Shown here piece by piece: positions 1-7,908 of a stretch of DNA of 64,000 bases (the stretch's first letter is position 1; the number at the start of each line of letters is the position of its first letter). The notes under the pieces are model-generated. The model was not told the DNA's origin. It did not search any database and worked only from the letters and a program-made list of their open reading frames with translations. Origin of the DNA: B25-G16 sp964549945 (GTDB lineage: Bacteria; Desulfobacterota; DSM-4660; Desulfatiglandales; B25-G16). Position numbers and translations under genes: made by a program. The stretch covers positions 62,001-126,000 of the forward strand of contig CAZJXD010000002.1 in the NCBI GenBank assembly GCA_964549945.1, given 5' to 3'.

Positions 1-142
1 GTTCAGCACCCTTATTCAGGAAGATGTTTACGAGTGGCTCGATCCCCTCTCATGTATCGAGCGAAGAAACATCCCCGGTGGAACAGGACCCGAGGCAGTC
101 AAGAGAGCGCTGAGCAAGGCAAGGGAAGAGCTACAATCATGA
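1..142 (+). CDS. argH: Argininosuccinate lyase, C-terminal fragment
   Basis: The frame starting at base 2 is open from the window edge to a TGA at 140-142 and gives about 46 residues. It contains EDVYEWLDP and, further on, RRNIPGGTGPEAV, which fits the conserved tail of argininosuccinate lyase (fumarase/aspartase superfamily), where a GGTAP-type motif lies close to the C-terminus. The enzyme splits argininosuccinate into arginine and fumarate in the cytoplasm. The catalytic part lies upstream of the window. Its stop overlaps the ATG of the lipoprotein gene (ATGA), suggesting translational coupling. In many proteobacteria a small lipoprotein gene follows argH, which supports the call. Confidence 0.75.
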   Translation, partial: FSTLIQEDVYEWLDPLSCIERRNIPGGTGPEAVKRALSKAREELQS

Positions 143-378
143 GCATCAAAGGAATTATGCGGTTTTTCTTCTTTCTTTCACTCCTCATTATGTTGATGGG
201 ATGTGGGAGAAAAGCACCGCCTACCCTTCCTGAAAAGCCCTCTTCCAGGATTTTGAAACTGGAAACTGGAAACTCGATATATAAGGAAGCTTATCTATAT
301 AATACAAGATCGCTTCCCGATTTCCACAACCTTCAAGTCTCCAGTTTCAAGTCTCAAAATAAAAGGAGGATGCATTGA
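139..378 (+). CDS. Small LptM-like lipoprotein with arm-derived C-terminus
   Basis: The protein is 79 residues from an ATG that overlaps the argH stop. It has a short basic start, a hydrophobic signal segment (about residues 8-21) and a lipobox ending LMGC, followed by GRKAPPTLPE, the usual short Gly/Pro-rich start of LptM/YifL-type lipoproteins found after argH. It is probably lipidated and outer-membrane associated. Residues from about 37 onward look foreign: they are encoded by iterated GGAAACT-like units and, near the end, by their reverse complement, the same repeat seen between genes elsewhere in the window. The native protein probably ended earlier and the repeat insertion supplied a new tail. 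Its TGA overlaps the ybaB ATG. An upstream in-frame ATG at 52 lies inside argH and is less likely. Confidence 0.65.
   Translation: MSIKGIMRFFFFLSLLIMLMGCGRKAPPTLPEKPSSRILKLETGNSIYKEAYLYNTRSLPDFHNLQVSSFKSQNKRRMH
249..357. repeat. Type A inverted heptad arms within lipoprotein gene
   Basis: The left part (about 255-275) is iterated GGAAACT-like units and the right part (about 331-357) carries CCAGTTTCAAG-type units, roughly its reverse complement. This is the same sequence family as the arms at 14429-14520 and 19492-20224. The whole element lies within the 3' part of the lipoprotein reading frame, between the lipobox region and the ybaB ribosome-binding site. Confidence 0.6.
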
Positions 379-698
379 TGAAAGGTATGCCGAATATGGG
401 GAATTTGTTGAAAACGGCTCAAAAACTTCAGGAGAGGATGGCAAAACTCCAAGAAGAGCTAGGTGAGAGAACGGTTGAGACCTCGGCCGGAGGCGGGATG
501 GTCACCGTGGTGGCAAGCGGAAAACAGGAGATCGTCTCAATAAAAATAGATCCCGAGGTAGTAGATGCAAATGATGTTGAGATGCTAGAGGATCTCGTCT
601 TGGCGGCGGTTAATGACGCGCTGCTTCAGGCAAAACAAATGGTAACCGAGGAGATGAACAAGCTCACAGGCGGGGTGAAGATACCTGGCCTCATGTGA
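378..698 (+). CDS. ybaB: YbaB/EbfC nucleoid-associated protein
   Basis: This 106-residue protein starts MKGMPNMGNLLKTAQ and contains a charged helix (QKLQERMAKLQEEL), a central strand region and the TGGVKIPGLM-type tail characteristic of YbaB/EbfC. Members form tweezer-like dimers that bind DNA and are typically encoded beside recR, as here. I place the start at ATG 378, nine bases after AGGAGG at 363-368; a TTG at 375 is also in frame. The start overlaps the lipoprotein stop. Length and motifs are normal for the family. Confidence 0.9.
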   Translation: MKGMPNMGNLLKTAQKLQERMAKLQEELGERTVETSAGGGMVTVVASGKQEIVSIKIDPEVVDANDVEMLEDLVLAAVNDALLQAKQMVTEEMNKLTGGVKIPGLM

Positions 699-768
699 CT
701 GCTTGTTGCTCGTGGCTTGTTGCTCATTATAAAAACGAGTTACGAGCAACGTGAAACGAGAAACGCGT
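699..768. repeat. ORF-less inverted heptad arms (type F) between ybaB and recR
   Basis: The gap begins directly after the ybaB stop. It contains GTTGCTCGT at 705-713 (and a second similar unit at about 716-724) and its exact complement ACGAGCAAC at 742-750, with further related ACGAG/AACGAG units up to 767. A stem of at least 9 bp with a 28-base loop is possible. It resembles the other intergenic arm pairs of this window but encloses no gene. It reaches the recR start region. Confidence 0.6.
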
Positions 769-1374
769 ATGGACATCTACCCCTCATCCCTGGGTAACCT
801 CATCGATCAATTCAGCAAGTTACCCGGTATCGGAAGGAAATCGGCGGAGAGACTTGCCCTCCATGTGTTGAGAAGCCCAAGGGAGCTCGCCGAGAGGCTC
901 GCTCAAAGCCTTGTGGAGGTCAAGGAAAAGATCGGGTTCTGCTCCATATGCTTTAATATAACCGATACCGATCCCTGCCCTATCTGCTCTGATCAAAGAA
1001 GGGCAAACGGGACTTTATGCGTTGTCGAAGGTCCTGGAGATCAATTGGCTATTGAAAAATCAGGCGCCTTCAGCGGAAGGTATCACATCCTTCAGGGCGT
1101 TCTCTCCCCCCTCGACGGTATCGGTGCAGAGGATCTGCGTATTGCAGAGCTCATGTCCCGGATCCGAAGGGAGAACATCAAAGAGGTTATCCTCGCCATT
1201 AACCCCACCGTGGAGGGTGAGGCCACCGTTTCATATATAACGGATCTCCTCAACGAGAAAGACCTGATCGTCTCGAGAATAGCCCTGGGTATTCCCCTTG
1301 GTGGCGACCTCAAATATATCGACAGCATGACCATCAAACGGTCCATGGACAACCGATCCTCCTGTGCCTCATGA
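769..1374 (+). CDS. recR: Recombination mediator protein RecR
   Basis: RecR works with RecF/RecO to load RecA at gaps during recombinational repair. The 201-residue protein has the N-terminal helix-hairpin-helix (KLPGIGRKSAERLALH), a four-cysteine zinc motif (CSICFNITDTDPCPIC) and a Toprim domain with the acidic VVEGPGD segment and the AINPTVEGEAT segment. I chose ATG 769; a GTG at 751 would add MKRETR, but those codons are arm sequence. The order ybaB-recR is the common bacterial one, and the TGA stop overlaps the next gene's ATG. Confidence 0.93.
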   Translation: MDIYPSSLGNLIDQFSKLPGIGRKSAERLALHVLRSPRELAERLAQSLVEVKEKIGFCSICFNITDTDPCPICSDQRRANGTLCVVEGPGDQLAIEKSGAFSGRYHILQGVLSPLDGIGAEDLRIAELMSRIRRENIKEVILAINPTVEGEATVSYITDLLNEKDLIVSRIALGIPLGGDLKYIDSMTIKRSMDNRSSCAS

Positions 1375-2753
1375 TCTCCCGGTCGGCCATCAATACACTC
1401 GTCCAAATCCTGGGCAAGGAACATATCCTCACCGATACAAAGGATCTAAGTCCCTTCTCCCACGATGCGACAGATCAGGACTTCCTCCCAGATGCAGTGG
1501 CATTTCCAAAGGATGCGGATCAGGTATCGAAAATCCTTCGGCTCGCCAATGAAGAACTCTTTCCCGTAATACCTCGCGGGGCCGGAAGCGGCATGAGCGG
1601 GGGCGCATTGGCCGTACAAGGGGGTCTCGTGCTCTCAACCGAAAAGCTTAACAGGATCCTCCTCATCGATGAGGAAAACCTGCTGGCCAAGGTAGAGCCA
1701 GGCGTGGTAACCGCACGCTTCCAGGAGGAGGTGGAAAAACGCGGCCTCTTTTATCCACCCGATCCCGCGAGCCTCGATGTTTCAACCATTGGTGGCAATG
1801 TTGCCGAGTGTGCCGGGGGGCCAAGGGCAGTCAAATACGGCGTGACGAGGGACTATGTGATGGGCCTCAAGGTGGTGCTTCCCACCGGTGAGCTCATCAC
1901 CACAGGGGTGGAAACCGCCAAGGGTGTGGTAGGCTATGATCTTACCAGGCTCATAGTGGGCTCAGAAGGCACCTTGGCCGTCATCGTAGAGGTAATCCTC
2001 AGGCTTCTTCCTAAACCCGCGATGAAAAAGACGATGCTGATACGCTTCTCGGACATAGCGTCTTCAGCACGGTGCGTATCAAAAATCATAAAGGAAAAGG
2101 CCATCCCGACAACCATGGAATTTCTGGACAGCCTGTCCGTGGAATGCGCGAGGGACCAGGTGCCCTTTGAGCTTCCCCAGGGAGATTCCACATTACTTCT
2201 GATCGAGCTGGATGGTGATAAAGGTCAGATCAACCGCGACACGCAGCGAATCGAGGCCCTGTGCAGGCAGATGGGAAGCGTTGAATTTCGGCTCGCCAAA
2301 AACGAGGAGGAAGCGGAAGAGCTCTGGAGGGCGCGGAGAAATCTATCGCCATCTCTTCAAAGGCTCAGGCCTCACAAGATCAATCAGGATGTGGTGGTTC
2401 CTCGGAGCAGGCTCGCCGATTTCGTGGTGGCCCTCTCGGGGATTGGGAGAAAATACGGTCTACCCATACCCTCATTCGGGCATGCGGGCGACGGCAATAT
2501 CCATGTAAATATCATGTTCGATAAAGACGAGAGCGACGAGGCAACAAGGGCGCACCAGGCCCTTCAGGAGATTCTAAGGCTCACCCTGGATCTTGGCGGC
2601 ACCCTCTCGGGTGAGCATGGAGTAGGCATAAGCAAGAAGCCGTACATAGGAATGGAGATAACGCCCACTGCCCTGGAGCTCATGAGGAAGATAAAGAAGG
2701 CATTTGATCCCAACGGCATCCTCAACCCCGGAAAGATATTTGATGAGAAATAG
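1371..2753 (+). CDS. FAD-linked oxidase, GlcD/D-lactate dehydrogenase type
   Basis: The protein has 460 residues. The N-terminal half is an FAD-binding-4 (PCMH) domain, with PRGAGSGMSGGA contacting FAD and a conserved GGNVAECAGGPRAVKYG segment. The C-terminal half carries GHAGDGNIHVNIM and SGEHGVGISKKPYI, typical of glycolate oxidase subunit GlcD and D-lactate or D-2-hydroxyglutarate dehydrogenases. It would oxidise a 2-hydroxyacid and pass electrons to a partner; no GlcE or GlcF/iron-sulfur subunit is encoded next to it. The ATG overlaps the recR stop by four bases. The substrate cannot be chosen from sequence alone. Confidence 0.85.
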   Translation: MISRSAINTLVQILGKEHILTDTKDLSPFSHDATDQDFLPDAVAFPKDADQVSKILRLANEELFPVIPRGAGSGMSGGALAVQGGLVLSTEKLNRILLIDEENLLAKVEPGVVTARFQEEVEKRGLFYPPDPASLDVSTIGGNVAECAGGPRAVKYGVTRDYVMGLKVVLPTGELITTGVETAKGVVGYDLTRLIVGSEGTLAVIVEVILRLLPKPAMKKTMLIRFSDIASSARCVSKIIKEKAIPTTMEFLDSLSVECARDQVPFELPQGDSTLLLIELDGDKGQINRDTQRIEALCRQMGSVEFRLAKNEEEAEELWRARRNLSPSLQRLRPHKINQDVVVPRSRLADFVVALSGIGRKYGLPIPSFGHAGDGNIHVNIMFDKDESDEATRAHQALQEILRLTLDLGGTLSGEHGVGISKKPYIGMEITPTALELMRKIKKAFDPNGILNPGKIFDEK

Positions 2754-3236
2754 GATATTGTGTTTGTCTATCCTCACCCTCCCGCCAATCCGCTCACACC
2801 ACACACATGAGATTTGACAGGATTCTGCCCTGAAGATACTGTTCTCTCTTTCAGATAAAATTGACTGGTATTTTGACTGAGATCAGCGCGGATATGTCTT
2901 TTTTAATTGCCGTAAGAATTTGCGTTTGTGAGATCCAACAAATATGCTATTTTGCTTCTTGTATTGAAAGATTTACTCCTGACATGATTTCGGGAAAAAG
3001 ATGGTCTTCGGCCATGCCCCCTTTGATGAGCCCCTGGTAATGGAGAACAAGATCGGCATCGACACCGGTGCCGTTCAGGGCAACAAACTCACCTGCCTCG
3101 AGCTCCCAGAGATGAGATTTCATTCGGTACCAGCGTGGTGGGTATAATTCGCAGCGGATATCGCCGAAGCAATTCCTCAGAAATAGTCCTCACTCGATAA
3201 GGTATTTAATTTTACGTTCAATGGGAGAACTTTCTA
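2754..3236. other. 483-base intergenic region with gene remnant
   Basis: There is no intact gene. Apart from the metallophosphatase remnant at 2983-3147, the stretch is AT-richer than its neighbours. The promoter of the downstream kinase may lie at its right end, but I saw no convincing -35/-10 pair. Confidence 0.5.
2983..3147 (+). pseudogene. C-terminal remnant of a PP-family metallophosphatase
   Basis: A 54-codon open stretch, bounded upstream by an in-frame TGA at 2980-2982, encodes MVFGHAPFDEPL followed by NKIGIDTGAV and LTCLELP, ending at TAA 3145. The GHxPFxxP and GIDTGAV motifs match the C-terminal end of bacterial serine/threonine phosphatase 1-type calcineurin-like metallophosphatases. 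The metal-binding N-terminal motifs (GDxHG, GDxVDRG, GNHE) are absent upstream, so only the tail survives. It is probably a decayed gene rather than a functional short protein. Confidence 0.7.
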
Positions 3237-5468
3237 ATGGCTAGAAAACCAACCTACGAAGAAATGGAACAAAGGGTTAAGGAGTTAGAGAGGGAAGCCT
3301 CTGAGCGCAAGAAGGCTGAGGATGCGCTGCGGGAAAGCGAAAAGAAATACCGAACCATCCTTAAAAGCATCGAAGAAAGCTACTACGAAGTCGATCTTGC
3401 CGGAAACCTGACATTTTTCAATGATTCAACATCCAGCATCCTTGGCTATACCAGAGATGAACTGGTGGGTATAAACAACCGACAGTTCATGGATCAGGAG
3501 AATGCTGAAAAGGTGTATCGGACATTCAACAAGGTATACACCACAGGAAAACCTGCAAAGGCCTCTGATTGGGAGATTATGAGAAAAGATGGCGCCAGGC
3601 GATTTGTGGAGGCTTCCATGTCCCTCATCAGGGATGAAAAAGGCAAGCCCGCAGGGTTTCGGGGGATTGGCAGGGACATCACCGAGCGCAAACGGGTGGA
3701 AGAGGCGTTGAAGGAGAGCGAGGCAAAATACCGGGAGCTCGCCGACAGCATCACCGATGTCTTTTTCGCAATGGATAAAAACTTGAGGTATACCTACTGG
3801 AACAAGGCCTCTGAAAAACTTACAGGGATTGCCGAAAAAGACGCCATCGGGAAGTCCCTCTTCGAGATTTTCCCTGACAGCCCAGAGACACGAAAGGCTG
3901 AGAGGGCCTACCGGGAAGTACTGAAAACAGGGAAATCCAATACCTTTATCATCGAATACCCCCTAAAAGGGAAGCGCCCTTTCTTTGATATTACGGCATA
4001 TCCATCAGGCGATGGGTTGTCTGTTTTCGTCAGGGACATCACCAAGCAAAAGCAGATGGAGCTCACATTGTGGGAGAGCGAGGAGCGCTACCGCACTTTG
4101 TTTAATGGCGTACCTGCGGGGCTCTACAGAACTACCCCCGATGGCAAGATCCTTGATGCGAACATGGCTCTGGTTGAGATAATGGGCTATCCCAACCGGG
4201 AAACGATACTGCGTGCAAACTCCCGTGAGTCGTACGTGAACCCAAAGGATAGCGAGTTCTTTCAAGCCGAGGTCGAGAAACAAGGTGCGATCTATGGCTT
4301 TGAAACTCAACTGTATCGCTATGATGGGACGCCGGTGTGGGTGGAAATTAATGCCCGATTAGAAAAAAAAGTCGATGGAGGGATCCTTTACTACGAAGGG
4401 AGCCTGACCGACATCACCGAGCGCAAGCACGCAGAGAAGAGAATAACGTTCCTGGCTGAAGTCTTGAGTTCCTCTCCCCTCTCCGTTATCGCCACGGATA
4501 AGGGAGAAAAGATTACTTACGTTAATCCTGCGACCGAGAGGCTATTCGGCTATACACATGATGAGCTATTGGGCAAGAGTCCAATCATATTGAATTCCGA
4601 TCCTAATGCTGAGAAGCTGCAAAGGGACATTTTTGATACGATTGGACAGGGAAAGGTCTGGAGAGGAGAGATCCTGAACAAAAAGAAGAACGGGGACCTA
4701 TTCCCTATTTTCGCTTCGGTCTATCAGCTGCTGGACGAACAAGGGAACTTCATAGCTGTGGTTGGTTTTCAGGAAGATATCACCGAGCACAAACAGGCGG
4801 AGGCAAAGTTGATGCGTTCACATGAGCAGCTACGTAAACTGGCCGACCATCTTCAATCCGTGAGAGAAGAGGAAAGAACCAACATAGCTCGAGAGATTCA
4901 CGATGAGCTGGGGCAGGCATTGACCGGCTTGAAGATGGACCTCTCCTGGATGGCCAAAAAAATACCGGAAGATCAACCGCAGCTCCTCGACAAAGTAAAT
5001 TTAATGTCAGAGCTCACCGGTACCACGCTCAAAACAGTACAGAAGATTTCCACAGAGCTGAGGCCCGGGCTGTTAGATGACCTTGGGCTGGTGGCAGCAA
5101 TCGAGTGGCAGGCGGAGGAGTTTCAAAATAGAACGGGAATTAGGTGTACGCTTACCGTAGATCCTGAAAATATCACGGCAGATGACAGGCGTTCTACGGC
5201 GCTATTTCGTATCTTTCAGGAAACCCTCACCAACGTGGCCCGCCACGCGCAGGCCACTAGAGTGCATGTGAGCTTACAGGAAAAAGACGGTGACCTGGAG
5301 CTAAGAGTGCGAGACAACGGGATTGGGATAACAAAGGAGCAAATTTCCAATCCCGCATCATTTGGCCTCATTGGAATAAAGGAGCGCGTCCATTCTTGGG
5401 GAGGCAAGGTGACAATTAGCGGCAGACCTGGTAAAGGCACGACGGTAGTAGCGAAGATGCCGTTTTAG
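3237..5468 (+). CDS. Four-PAS soluble sensor histidine kinase (NarL-partner type)
   Basis: This 743-residue protein begins with a coiled coil rich in E/K/R, then four PAS(-PAC) domains (about 35-150, 160-275, 280-395 and 400-515), three ending in DITERK/DITEHK linkers and one in DITKQK. It ends in a HisKA_3 dimerisation helix with the phospho-acceptor in AREIHDELGQALTGLK, then a HATPase domain with an N-box (QETLTNVARHA) and a G-box (DNGIGI). HisKA_3 kinases normally pair with LuxR/NarL-type regulators, and one lies at 6788. No membrane segment is seen, so it should sense a cytoplasmic signal. The kinase and regulator are separated by a toxin-antitoxin insertion bracketed by repeat arms. Confidence 0.85.
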   Translation: MARKPTYEEMEQRVKELEREASERKKAEDALRESEKKYRTILKSIEESYYEVDLAGNLTFFNDSTSSILGYTRDELVGINNRQFMDQENAEKVYRTFNKVYTTGKPAKASDWEIMRKDGARRFVEASMSLIRDEKGKPAGFRGIGRDITERKRVEEALKESEAKYRELADSITDVFFAMDKNLRYTYWNKASEKLTGIAEKDAIGKSLFEIFPDSPETRKAERAYREVLKTGKSNTFIIEYPLKGKRPFFDITAYPSGDGLSVFVRDITKQKQMELTLWESEERYRTLFNGVPAGLYRTTPDGKILDANMALVEIMGYPNRETILRANSRESYVNPKDSEFFQAEVEKQGAIYGFETQLYRYDGTPVWVEINARLEKKVDGGILYYEGSLTDITERKHAEKRITFLAEVLSSSPLSVIATDKGEKITYVNPATERLFGYTHDELLGKSPIILNSDPNAEKLQRDIFDTIGQGKVWRGEILNKKKNGDLFPIFASVYQLLDEQGNFIAVVGFQEDITEHKQAEAKLMRSHEQLRKLADHLQSVREEERTNIAREIHDELGQALTGLKMDLSWMAKKIPEDQPQLLDKVNLMSELTGTTLKTVQKISTELRPGLLDDLGLVAAIEWQAEEFQNRTGIRCTLTVDPENITADDRRSTALFRIFQETLTNVARHAQATRVHVSLQEKDGDLELRVRDNGIGITKEQISNPASFGLIGIKERVHSWGGKVTISGRPGKGTTVVAKMPF

Positions 5469-5550
5469 GATTGAGGGATTATGAATTATAAAAAATTTGA
5501 GGAATTGCCTATTTGGAATTTATGATTTTTGATTTGCGATTTGCGATTGT
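5469..5550. repeat. Left heptad arm (type B) after the kinase stop
   Basis: Starting at the base after the kinase stop, the sequence has GGATTGAGGGATT-like and GATTTGCGATTTGCGATT-like units of about 7-8 nt. Related units occur in opposite orientation at 6731-6765 and again at 8405-8441 and 8983-9072. Confidence 0.5.
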
Positions 5551-5597
5551 CTCTTGCAAATTGGTCCAGAATTCTTACGTCCCTTTTTCTGGATTTG

Positions 5598-5626
5598 TTG
5601 ACAAATTATAATATATATGCAAATAT
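5598..5626 (+). promoter_or_regulatory. Possible promoter for the VapBC-like pair
   Basis: TTGACA at 5598-5603 lies in a strongly AT-rich stretch, with a weak AAATAT at -10 spacing; a TATAAT at 5607-5612 is an alternative -10. Antitoxins of the ribbon-helix-helix type usually autoregulate such promoters. The sequence evidence is modest. Confidence 0.35.
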
Positions 5627-5659
5627 GTTTGATCTATGTTCAAAAAGGAGGTAATTACG

Positions 5660-5908
5660 ATGTCGCAGTTGGCTATATACATTGATGATCAACTTGCCGA
5701 ACGATTAGACAAAGCGGTAAAGGCTTCAGGACAATCCAAGTCTAAGTGGGTTGCTAATGCCATAAAGCGCTCCTTGCAGGATCAATGGCCGAAAGATTTC
5801 TTTGACCTTGCTGGGAGTTGGGAGGACGATGTCGAAGCTGATGAGATTATAATCAGGATTAGAAGGGAGATGGACAAACCCGATAGCAGGGAGAAGCTAC
5901 TCTCATGA
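5660..5908 (+). CDS. Ribbon-helix-helix (CopG-like) antitoxin
   Basis: The protein is 82 residues from ATG 5660, preceded at proper spacing by AAGGAGG; an upstream in-frame ATG at 5636 is less well placed. The N-terminus MSQLAIYIDDQLAERLDKA is a beta strand plus first helix of the ribbon-helix-helix fold, followed by KSKWVANAIKRSLQ as the second helix. The acidic C-terminal tail would neutralise the PIN toxin encoded next. Its stop overlaps the toxin ATG (ATGA), the usual coupling of antitoxin and toxin. Confidence 0.8.
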   Translation: MSQLAIYIDDQLAERLDKAVKASGQSKSKWVANAIKRSLQDQWPKDFFDLAGSWEDDVEADEIIIRIRREMDKPDSREKLLS

Positions 5909-6303
5909 TACACCTCTTGGATACCAATACATGTATCTATTTTCTAAACAGAACTTCTGAAAGAATAATCTCTCAATTTAAAAGATTTTCACCATCAGAA
6001 ATTAAGCTCCCTTCCATAACAGTGGCTGAATTATTTTATGGTGCTGAAAAAAGTAAAGCGCAAAAAAAGAATCGAGATATTGTTGCACGTTTTGTATCAA
6101 CTTTTGAAATTATACCATTTGATGAAAGGTGCTGTATAATATATGCAAGAATCAGAGCCTCTCTCGAGAAATCCGGTGTTCCAATAGGCCCCATGGATCT
6201 TTTAATAGCATCAATAAGCCTTGCCAATAACTTTCTCCTTGTAACCAATAATATCAAAGAATTCAAACGGATAAAAGGCCTAAAAACTGAGAATTGGGCT
6301 TGA
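5905..6303 (+). CDS. vapC: VapC-family PIN-domain toxin
   Basis: This 132-residue PIN-domain protein has the expected acidic sites: the Asp in LLDTNTCIYFL near the N-terminus, the Glu in TVAELFYGA, the Asp in GPMDLLIAS and a C-terminal VTNNIKEF segment. VapC toxins are Mg-dependent RNases that cleave tRNA or rRNA when not bound by their antitoxin. The gene overlaps the ribbon-helix-helix antitoxin by four bases. It is AT-richer than the surrounding signalling genes, which fits horizontal acquisition. Length is normal. Confidence 0.88.
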   Translation: MIHLLDTNTCIYFLNRTSERIISQFKRFSPSEIKLPSITVAELFYGAEKSKAQKKNRDIVARFVSTFEIIPFDERCCIIYARIRASLEKSGVPIGPMDLLIASISLANNFLLVTNNIKEFKRIKGLKTENWA

Positions 6304-6370
6304 TGCTTTATGCTTTATTTATTAGCGACGATGAGTATAGTACTGTCAAATTATTAATGGAGAAAATAAA

Positions 6371-6664
6371 ATGAAAGTAAGATCGTTGCGAATTCCGCAA
6401 GATATCGATCAGGCTATTGAATATGTTTCAAAGATGGAGAAGACGGAGAAAACCCAATTCTTAAGAAAGTTAGCCAGGCTTGGCTATGAATATTACGTTT
6501 CGAAGTCTTACGGAGACGGCAAAATCACACTTCGCGAGGCCTCAAAATTATTGGGCTTAACGCTTTCTGAGACTACTGATCTTTTTTCAGAACCGGGAGT
6601 AAAAGGAGATATTCGTGCAAGCGATGTCTTAGAAAGCCTCAACACGGTTTCTGGGCAGGTTTAG
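6371..6664 (+). CDS. UPF0175-family orphan antitoxin-like protein
   Basis: The protein has 97 residues. The start has a MKVRSLRIPQDIDQAIEYVSK ribbon-helix-helix-like segment (split here as MKVRSLRIPQDI and DQAIEYVSK) and then a UPF0175-type helix-turn-helix, GKITLREASKLLGLTLSETTDLF. UPF0175 proteins usually act as antitoxins for DUF3368 PIN-like toxins encoded next to them. No such toxin follows, so this is an orphan or cross-acts with the VapC just upstream. A GGAG lies about 9 bases before the ATG. It sits 67 bases after vapC, inside the same arm-bracketed cassette. Confidence 0.65.
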   Translation: MKVRSLRIPQDIDQAIEYVSKMEKTEKTQFLRKLARLGYEYYVSKSYGDGKITLREASKLLGLTLSETTDLFSEPGVKGDIRASDVLESLNTVSGQV

Positions 6665-6730
6665 CTTAAGTGAAAGGATTAGAATTTCGACGAAATATAG
6701 AATTGGGGGGATTATCAATTAAAAACATTT

Positions 6731-6765
6731 TAATAATTCCTCAATCCCTAAATTTAAGAATTGAA
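6731..6765. repeat. Right heptad arm (type B) before the NarL-type regulator
   Basis: The segment reads AATTCCTCAATCCCTAAATT-like, roughly the reverse complement of the GGATTGAGG units at 5469. Together the arms bracket the toxin-antitoxin cassette at 5660-6664. The match is imperfect. Confidence 0.45.
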
Positions 6766-6787
6766 GATCGACAAAAGGAGATCTTCC

Positions 6788-7420
6788 ATGATCAAGATCC
6801 TCATCGCTGATGATCACACCGTTGTTCGGGAAGGATTGAAGCAGATTATTTCAGAAACCCCCGATATGAGCATTGCTGATGAAGCGGTTGATGGGCATGA
6901 GGTGCTCAACAAGGCGCTGAGGAATGACTACGATGTGGTGGTACTGGATATCACCATGCCCGGCATCCATGGGCTTGATGTGCTAAAGCAAATAAAAGCT
7001 CAAAAACCCAAGCTCCCCATTCTGATGCTGAGCGTGCATCCTGAGGAACAATATGCCCTGAGGGTTTTAAGGGCAGGTGCCTCCGGATATTTGACAAAGG
7101 AGAGCGCATCCGATGAGCTGGTTGCCGCCATACAAAAGGTATCCTCGGGTAGAAAATACATCACCGCTTCACTCGCCGAGAGAATCGCATATAACCTGGA
7201 AATCGATACCGAAAAACCCCTCCATGAGTCCCTCAGTGACCGGGAATATCAGGTGCTTTGCATGATCGCCACCGGCAAAACGGTAAAAGAGATCTCAAAG
7301 AGGCTCTTTTTAAGCGTAAAAACAGTGGGCACCTATCGAGCCCGCATCCTCGAGAAGATGAATATGAAGAACAATGCGCAGTTGACCTACTACGCCATAA
7401 AGCATGGGCTGGTGGAGTGA
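6788..7420 (+). CDS. NarL/FixJ-family response regulator
   Basis: The protein is 210 residues from ATG 6788, which follows AAAAGGAG; an upstream in-frame ATG at 6761 is rejected because the receiver starts at IKILIADDH. The receiver has D8/D9 and phospho-acceptor D54 (VVVLDITMPG), a Ser in LMLSVHP and a Lys in YLTKES. The C-terminal LuxR-type helix-turn-helix is SLSDREYQVLCMIATGKT through KTVGTYRARILEKM. It is the likely partner of the HisKA_3 kinase at 3237, from which it is separated by the inserted cassette. Targets are unknown. Confidence 0.88.
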   Translation: MIKILIADDHTVVREGLKQIISETPDMSIADEAVDGHEVLNKALRNDYDVVVLDITMPGIHGLDVLKQIKAQKPKLPILMLSVHPEEQYALRVLRAGASGYLTKESASDELVAAIQKVSSGRKYITASLAERIAYNLEIDTEKPLHESLSDREYQVLCMIATGKTVKEISKRLFLSVKTVGTYRARILEKMNMKNNAQLTYYAIKHGLVE

Positions 7421-7509
7421 CTAAAAAGAATGTCATTGGGTCAGATATGGTGTCATTACGAAATACGCACCTTTGTACATTGTCAACATAATCTTGGTGG
7501 AAAGAGGGC

Positions 7510-7908
7510 TCATATCCATACTATTTCAACAAGGTGCTCTACCTTCTTGAATTCAGGGTCTCCAGTGATGATTGATGCTTTGACTTTTTGAGCAGTAGCA
7601 ACAGCGAAACAATCAGCGTATGAAATAGCGTTCTCGGCCTTGATCTCAGCGGCTGTCAAAATGATGTCAGACGAGGGGGAAATAATCTGGACAGGCAATT
7701 CAAAGAAGTGCTCTAAATTATCCCTCGCTGATACTGATCCAAGCCTTCTTATAGTCATGCAATAGACTTCACCAAGGTTTATCTCACTCATATAAGCCTT
7801 GAGATCCCCTTGCTTAGAGGAAATGAGAAGTTCTTCAACGTTTTCAGCGCCATCCTCGTCCTGATAAAACTTCAGGATGGCATGGGAATCAAAAAGTATG
7901 TTTTTCAT
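7510..7908 (-). CDS. PIN-domain toxin
   Basis: This 132-residue PIN-domain protein has acidic residues in ILFDSHAILKFY, INLGEVYCM, SYADCFAVATA and ITGDPEF, the four-site pattern of VapC-type RNases. It is transcribed after, and overlaps by 20 bases, the AbrB-type gene on the same strand, the standard antitoxin-first order. It is the second toxin-antitoxin pair within 3 kb and points the opposite way from the signalling genes. Confidence 0.85.
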   Translation of the reverse strand: MKNILFDSHAILKFYQDEDGAENVEELLISSKQGDLKAYMSEINLGEVYCMTIRRLGSVSARDNLEHFFELPVQIISPSSDIILTAAEIKAENAISYADCFAVATAQKVKASIITGDPEFKKVEHLVEIVWI

